Shown here one piece after another: positions 60,155 through 64,000 of a stretch of DNA of 64,000 nucleotides; the first letter of the stretch is position 1, and each line of letters opens with the position of its first letter. The stretch is taken from the NCBI GenBank assembly GCA_051660685.1, contig JBOFQB010000113.1, forward strand, positions 1 to 64,000. The letters run 5' to 3'. The position numbers were made by a program, and so were the translations under genes. This DNA comes from JAVBSX01 sp051660685. GTDB lineage: Bacteria; Planctomycetota; Planctomycetia; Pirellulales; Thermoguttaceae. The notes under the pieces are model-generated. The model was not told where the DNA came from and did not search any database. It saw nothing but the letters and a program-made list of their open reading frames with translations.

Positions 60155-61012
60155 ATGGGCGTAAGAAGATATAAACCGAATAATGCGGCTCGTCGGAACA
60201 TGAGCGTGAGTGATTTTGCGGAACTCACTCCCGGCGCAAAACCGGTTAAGTCCCTGCTCCGTAAGAAAATTCGAGGAAGCGGTCGGAATAATCAAGGTTT
60301 TATCACTGTTCGACATCGTGGGGGCGGACACAAGAAACATTATCGAGCGATTGATTATCGACGTAATAAGGATGGTATTGAAGCCCGAGTTGCTGAGATA
60401 CAATATGATCCGAACCGTAAAGCGAGAATTGCGCTTCTCAATTATGTTGACGGGGAAAAACGGTATATTATTTGGCCGGAAGGGCTGAAAGTCGGAACTG
60501 TTTTGAACAGCGGTTCTGGGGCTGCACCGATTGTTGGGAACTGTTTGCCGATTTCAGAGATTCCCCCGGGGAGTGAAATCCATTGTATTGAACTGCAACC
60601 GGGTCGAGGTGCTGTTCTTTGCCGGACAGCAGGTTCCAAAGCAACATTGGTTGCACGCGATTCGGGTTGGGCCCAGCTCAACATGCCAAGTGGTGAAATT
60701 CGCCGAGTTTCCTCGAAGTGCCGAGCAGTGATTGGCGTTGTTGGAAACGGCGAACAAATGAACATAGTGATTGGTAAGGCGGGTCGAAAACGTTGGTTGG
60801 GACGACGCCCTCATGTTCGCGGGACAGCGATGAACCCGATTGATCACCCGCATGGAGGTGGTGAAGGTCGTACTAAGGGGGGACGACATCCCGTTTCTCC
60901 AACGGGAAAACCGACGAAGGGAACTTCGACTCGGAAGAGACGGAAACCAACTAATAAGGCAATCATCAGACGCAGAAGAAGTCGTCGTTATGGTGTCTTG
61001 AAATTGTCCTAA
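60155..61012 (+). CDS. rplB: 50S ribosomal protein L2
   Basis: 285 residues. NNQGFITVRHRGGGHKKHYR, KVGTVLNSGSGAAPIVGNCL and the highly conserved MNPIDHPHGGGEGRTKGGRH near the C-terminus identify it. Its conserved His in the last motif lies near the catalytic centre. The gap from rplW is 105 bases. Confidence 0.96.
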   Translation: MGVRRYKPNNAARRNMSVSDFAELTPGAKPVKSLLRKKIRGSGRNNQGFITVRHRGGGHKKHYRAIDYRRNKDGIEARVAEIQYDPNRKARIALLNYVDGEKRYIIWPEGLKVGTVLNSGSGAAPIVGNCLPISEIPPGSEIHCIELQPGRGAVLCRTAGSKATLVARDSGWAQLNMPSGEIRRVSSKCRAVIGVVGNGEQMNIVIGKAGRKRWLGRRPHVRGTAMNPIDHPHGGGEGRTKGGRHPVSPTGKPTKGTSTRKRRKPTNKAIIRRRRSRRYGVLKLS

Positions 61013-61173
61013 GATGAATTGACTTTGTATTATGACACTTTGCTGAACAATTATATCAAGTGAGTGTTGTTAAGTACAATAGTTCAATCGGTAATGTGAG
61101 TAAAATACAAGATACGGTTATTGTCGTTGATGAAGTCATAAGCAATTAGAACACTTTAGAGTTCCTAAGAAAT

Positions 61174-61443
61174 ATGGGAAGAAGCCTAAAAAAAGGTCCT
61201 TTTGTAAATGCAAGGTTGTTTACAAAAGTTGAAAAGCTGGATGAAGCTAACAAGAAAGAGCCGATCAAGACATGGGCGCGAGCCTGTACAGTCGTCCCTG
61301 AATTTGTTGGTCATACTTTTTTGGTCCACAATGGAAAACTGCATATTAAAGTCTTTGTGACCGAAGAGATGGTTGGACACAAGTTGGGTGAATTTGCCCC
61401 GACCCGAATTTTCCGGGGACACGGCGGAAAAGGAAAGAGGTAG
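61174..61443 (+). CDS. rpsS: 30S ribosomal protein S19
   Basis: 89 residues. MGRSLKKGPFVNARLFTKVE and the end KLGEFAPTRIFRGHGGKGKR are typical. It sits in the 30S head near S13. Downstream rplV starts five bases later. Confidence 0.96.
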   Translation: MGRSLKKGPFVNARLFTKVEKLDEANKKEPIKTWARACTVVPEFVGHTFLVHNGKLHIKVFVTEEMVGHKLGEFAPTRIFRGHGGKGKR

Positions 61444-61448
61444 ATTAT

Positions 61449-61775
61449 ATGTCATATATTGCACAACACCGATTTGCGCAGATTAGTCCTCGTAAAGTTC
61501 GTGTATTTGCCGATCTGATCCGAGGACAGTATGCCGATGAAGCGCTGAACATTCTCAGTTGTTATCCCAATCTCGGGGCCCGTCTCCTTGAAAAGGTGGT
61601 CAACAGTGCATTGGGTAATGCTGAAGATAAAAGAGAGGGCGCGATCAAGAATTTGATTGTCGTTGACGTTCGTGTCGATTGTGGTCCGTTTTCCAAACGC
61701 TTTCGTCCGAAATCGCGCGGTTCATCAACCGTGATTAAGAAACGGACATCGCATTTGACGGTCGAATTGGGGTAA
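61449..61775 (+). CDS. rplV: 50S ribosomal protein L22
   Basis: 108 residues. RFAQISPRKVRVFADLIRGQ, AINxLS-type EALNILSCYPN and the C-terminal GSSTVIKKRTSHLTVEL form L22. The arm reaching the exit tunnel is the RPKSRGSSTVIKKRTSH hairpin. Start ATG 61449. Confidence 0.95.
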   Translation: MSYIAQHRFAQISPRKVRVFADLIRGQYADEALNILSCYPNLGARLLEKVVNSALGNAEDKREGAIKNLIVVDVRVDCGPFSKRFRPKSRGSSTVIKKRTSHLTVELG

Positions 61776-61805
61776 ACCTTTAGAGCACCAGAGAGCTGAA
61801 GAATC

Positions 61806-62522
61806 ATGGGTCAGAAAATCAATCCGGTTGCGTTCAGAACCGGGATTATGGAAGATTGGAAAAGTCGCTGGTATGCATCCAAGAAGGAGTTTTCGGATCT
61901 CCTTGTTGAAGACAAGAAGATACGAGATTTCATCAAGAAGCGTAAAGATACAGCTGGAAGAGCTTTTTATCCTGCGATTGCCAAGATAGAGATAGAGCGA
62001 ACACGAGATGAGGTTCGGGTTATCCTTTTTTCGGCACGACCTGGGGTATTGATTGGGCGTAAGGGAGAGAAAGTTGAAGAACTTCAAAATGATCTTCAAA
62101 AACTAACGGGACGTCGAATCAATTTGAAGATTGAAGAAATTCTTCGCCCAGAGATAGTAGCTCAGCTGATTGCAGAGGATATTGCCGAGCAGCTGATTAA
62201 GCGATCAAGTTTTCGTCGAACGATGAAACGTTCGATGGAGCAGACAATGGAAGCGGGCGCGAAAGGGATCAAGATTCAGCTCGCAGGTCGGTTGGGAGGA
62301 GCAGAAATGGCGCGCTGTGAGAAACAGATTGCCGGTTCGATTCCCCTTTCGACGCTGAGAGCGAAGATAGATTACGGATTCGCAGAAGCGAAAATAGCAC
62401 AGGGCCATATTGGCATTCAGGTTTGGATTAATCAAGGCGATTATAGCGAGGACGATAAAAATGGCGCGAATGCCCAAACGAGTCAAACATCGAAAAATCC
62501 AAAGAGGACGTATAAAAGGTAA
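61806..62522 (+). CDS. rpsC: 30S ribosomal protein S3
   Basis: 238 residues. GQKINPVAFRTGIMEDWKSR begins it, and GVLIGRKGEKVEELQNDLQK is its KH domain. The C-terminal half carries RAKIDYGFAEAKIAQGHIG. After VWINQG a basic/polar tail of about 28 residues ends NPKRTYKR; the codons for this tail overlap the start of rplP by 62 bases in another frame. S3 lies at the mRNA entry site. Confidence 0.95.
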   Translation: MGQKINPVAFRTGIMEDWKSRWYASKKEFSDLLVEDKKIRDFIKKRKDTAGRAFYPAIAKIEIERTRDEVRVILFSARPGVLIGRKGEKVEELQNDLQKLTGRRINLKIEEILRPEIVAQLIAEDIAEQLIKRSSFRRTMKRSMEQTMEAGAKGIKIQLAGRLGGAEMARCEKQIAGSIPLSTLRAKIDYGFAEAKIAQGHIGIQVWINQGDYSEDDKNGANAQTSQTSKNPKRTYKR

Positions 62523-62877
62523 TGCGTCTCGTGGAAATACGGTAGAATTTGGCGAATACGGATTACAGGCAATGGAGGGGGGTTGGATCAATGCGGCGAC
62601 GATTGAAGCGGGCCGTATTGCAGCTCAACAGTATTTGCGGTCTGAGGGGAAACTCTATATTAGAATTTTCCCGCATAAATCAATCACCTCGATTCCCCTC
62701 GAAACTCGAATGGGGAAGGGAAAGGGTGAGCCTGATTATTGGGCCGCAGTTGTTAAACCCGGGACAGTTATGTACGAGATCGGCGGAGTACCTGAGGAGA
62801 CGGCGAAGATGTGTTTCGCGCGTTTGGCGCACAAATTCCCAGTCCGTTGTCGTTTGGTTCGACGGAAAACGATCTAG
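62461..62877 (+). CDS. rplP: 50S ribosomal protein L16
   Basis: 138 residues from ATG 62461 (MARMPKRVKHRKIQRGRIKG). The family core EFGEYGLQAMEGGWINAATI, GKGKGEPDYWAAVVKPGT and the conserved N-terminal MPKR-type start are present. L16 binds near the A site. The first 62 bases lie within rpsC. A second ATG nine bases later would still overlap. Confidence 0.93.
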   Translation: MARMPKRVKHRKIQRGRIKGNASRGNTVEFGEYGLQAMEGGWINAATIEAGRIAAQQYLRSEGKLYIRIFPHKSITSIPLETRMGKGKGEPDYWAAVVKPGTVMYEIGGVPEETAKMCFARLAHKFPVRCRLVRRKTI

Positions 62878-62967
62878 TTTTTCCTGTCGAGTCACTGTCG
62901 GATCGTTTTTGAGCGATGATTGAGCTGTATGATGTTTTGGACCTTTTAGATTACCTGTATCAGAGCA

Positions 62968-63174
62968 ATGAAGAGTGCTGAATTGAGAAATATGTCGTTG
63001 GACCAACTTCAACAGATACTTCGTGAAACACGGGAGTCGCTGTTCAAGCTGAAGTTGCAGTCTCGTATGGAGAAGTTAGATGCTCCGAGTGAGCTTCACA
63101 AATCGAAGAAGCTGATTGCCCGAGTTTTGACGATTATTAACGAGCGTAATCGGGCATCTGCGACAGTTGGTTAA
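62968..63174 (+). CDS. rpmC: 50S ribosomal protein L29
   Basis: 68 residues. KSAELRNMSLDQLQQILRET and FKLKLQSRMEKLDAPSELHK are the usual two helices. It is placed at the exit tunnel. The gap from rplP is 90 bases. Confidence 0.93.
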   Translation: MKSAELRNMSLDQLQQILRETRESLFKLKLQSRMEKLDAPSELHKSKKLIARVLTIINERNRASATVG

Positions 63175-63324
63175 TCGTTAGTACCGCTGTTTGTGTTTTT
63201 AGCGTATTTTTCACGCTCTGCTGATTGAAAAGAACCATTAGTTAAGGTTTTGCGGTGTTGCCGCATGTGTCGATTGTAGAGAGACCTTTCCGAGAATTTA
63301 AGAGTTTTAGCCCGAGTACATCAG

Positions 63325-63627
63325 ATGCCAAAAAAGGTTGCTGTTGGAATAGTTACAAGCGATAAAATGAAGAAGACACGCCGGGTCGAGATCGCCCGAC
63401 TTGTGAAGTACCCTAAGTACGGCAAGTATGTGCGTCGCCGAACAGTATGTTATGTTCACGATGAAACGGAACAATCGGCTGTTGGTGATACTGTTGAAAT
63501 CATAGAGTGTCGTCCGATGTCCCGCTTGAAACGCTGGAATCTTTTGAATGTGGTGACCAAAGCCAATGTGATTGACATTGCGGCTCTTCGTTCAGCTGCT
63601 AAAGAGAGCAGCGAGAACAAGGAATAG
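63325..63627 (+). CDS. rpsQ: 30S ribosomal protein S17
   Basis: 100 residues. GIVTSDKMKKTRRVEIARLV, KYGKYVRRRTVCYVHDE and VGDTVEIIECRPMSRLKRW identify it. S17 binds 16S rRNA early in assembly. The C-terminal extension after RWNLLNVVTKA is about 20 residues. The gap from rpmC is 150 bases. Confidence 0.95.
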   Translation: MPKKVAVGIVTSDKMKKTRRVEIARLVKYPKYGKYVRRRTVCYVHDETEQSAVGDTVEIIECRPMSRLKRWNLLNVVTKANVIDIAALRSAAKESSENKE

Positions 63628-63718
63628 GGTCTCCCGGAGTCGGTTTGTTCGGGTTTTCGGGCGGACCGTAAGAGAGAGAGTTATATTTAGTTAAACGAAT
63701 TGTTGTTGGAGAATTCAG

Positions 63719-64000
63719 ATGATCCAGATGCAGACGAGATTGGATGTAGCGGACAACACCGGGGCGAAGGAGTTGTTCTGCATCAAAGTTCTCGGCGGAA
63801 CCCGTCGTCGTTACGCCGGAGTTGGCGATATTATAGTTTGCAGTGTCAAGCAGGTTATTCCGGGAAGTAGCGTCAAGAAGGGGGCTGTTGTTAAAGCGGT
63901 CGTTGTTCGGACGAAAAAATCGGTTCGTCGAGAAGATGGGAGTTACGTTAAGTTTGATTCCAATGCAGCTGTCTTGATTGACAATGATAAGAATCCTCAC
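63719..64000 (+). CDS. rplN: 50S ribosomal protein L14 (partial)
   Basis: The gene begins at ATG 63719 and runs off the right edge; 94 codons are visible. MIQMQTRLDVADNTGAKELF, KVLGGTRRRYAGVGDIIVCS and VVRTKKSVRREDGSYVKFDS are the L14 core, with only the C-terminus missing. It lies at the 50S-30S interface. Confidence 0.95.
   Translation, partial: MIQMQTRLDVADNTGAKELFCIKVLGGTRRRYAGVGDIIVCSVKQVIPGSSVKKGAVVKAVVVRTKKSVRREDGSYVKFDSNAAVLIDNDKNPH

Noticed and set aside
1..64000. tRNA or rRNA genes
   Set aside because: No cloverleaf with a TTCGA arm or rRNA-like block was found by eye in the gaps; a tRNAscan run would be decisive.

Overview
The window looks like a planctomycete chromosome, most likely of the order Pirellulales. 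Evidence is protein content, not a database search: a PQQ-type beta-propeller protein with an N-terminal anchor, a type II secretion/type IV pilus-like cluster with several prepilins and a giant GspK-like protein, a metallophosphatase fused to a tetraheme cytochrome, a Gfo/Idh/MocA oxidoreductase with a twin-arginine leader, a DoxX-like protein and a DUF4340 protein. Base composition is moderate, and many genes have weak or no Shine-Dalgarno sequence.

Layout. 1-215: end of a shikimate dehydrogenase domain. 0.5-7.4 kb: Ser/Thr kinase, membrane metal-dependent hydrolase, beta-propeller protein, heme-type sensor kinase, small membrane protein. 7.6-12.8 kb: two-gene SbcCD/YhaON-like operon whose nuclease subunit has lost its metal ligands. 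12.9-22.3 kb: mostly minus-strand genes (giant secreted protein, metallophosphatase-cytochrome, GT39 glycosyltransferase, ATP sulfurylase). 23.1-39.8 kb: secretion/pilus cluster pilT, gspE, gspF, four prepilins and a 1706-residue GspK-like protein, interrupted by a DUF4160/DUF2442 antitoxin-like module and by a REP-associated tyrosine transposase (RAYT). 39.9-53.2 kb: accessory genes separated by repeats (frameshifted acyltransferase, ECF sigma factor with coupled membrane partner, pgsA, degenerate EEP protein, P-loop ATPase, metallophosphoesterase, GNAT, oxidoreductase, DoxX). 53.6-57.3 kb: DUF4340 protein, ispH and panD. 57.6-64.0 kb: S10 ribosomal operon from rpsJ to a partial rplN.

The most striking feature is a layered repeat system. 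Some 18 loci carry palindromes with fixed flanks (GTTTAGCCG on one side, CGCGCGTA on the other) and stems that change with base-pair compensation, arranged as convergent pairs. The RAYT gene at 29.9 kb sits between such pairs and takes its own stop codon from one. At several loci the pair lies inside a second inverted repeat made of G-rich heptads (GGGGATA/GGGAATA), the reverse complement being on the other side. These heptads supply stop codons for four neighbouring genes. One REP lies inside a prepilin gene and lengthens its leader peptide. Further repeat families (a TIR-bounded element near 4.6 kb with a second copy at 47.1 kb, a 70-bp inverted repeat, stem-loop clusters, a TIR element at 55.5 kb) fill most other gaps. 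Two genes break at homopolymer G tracts in a way that one extra G would repair, which suggests either phase variation or base-calling error.
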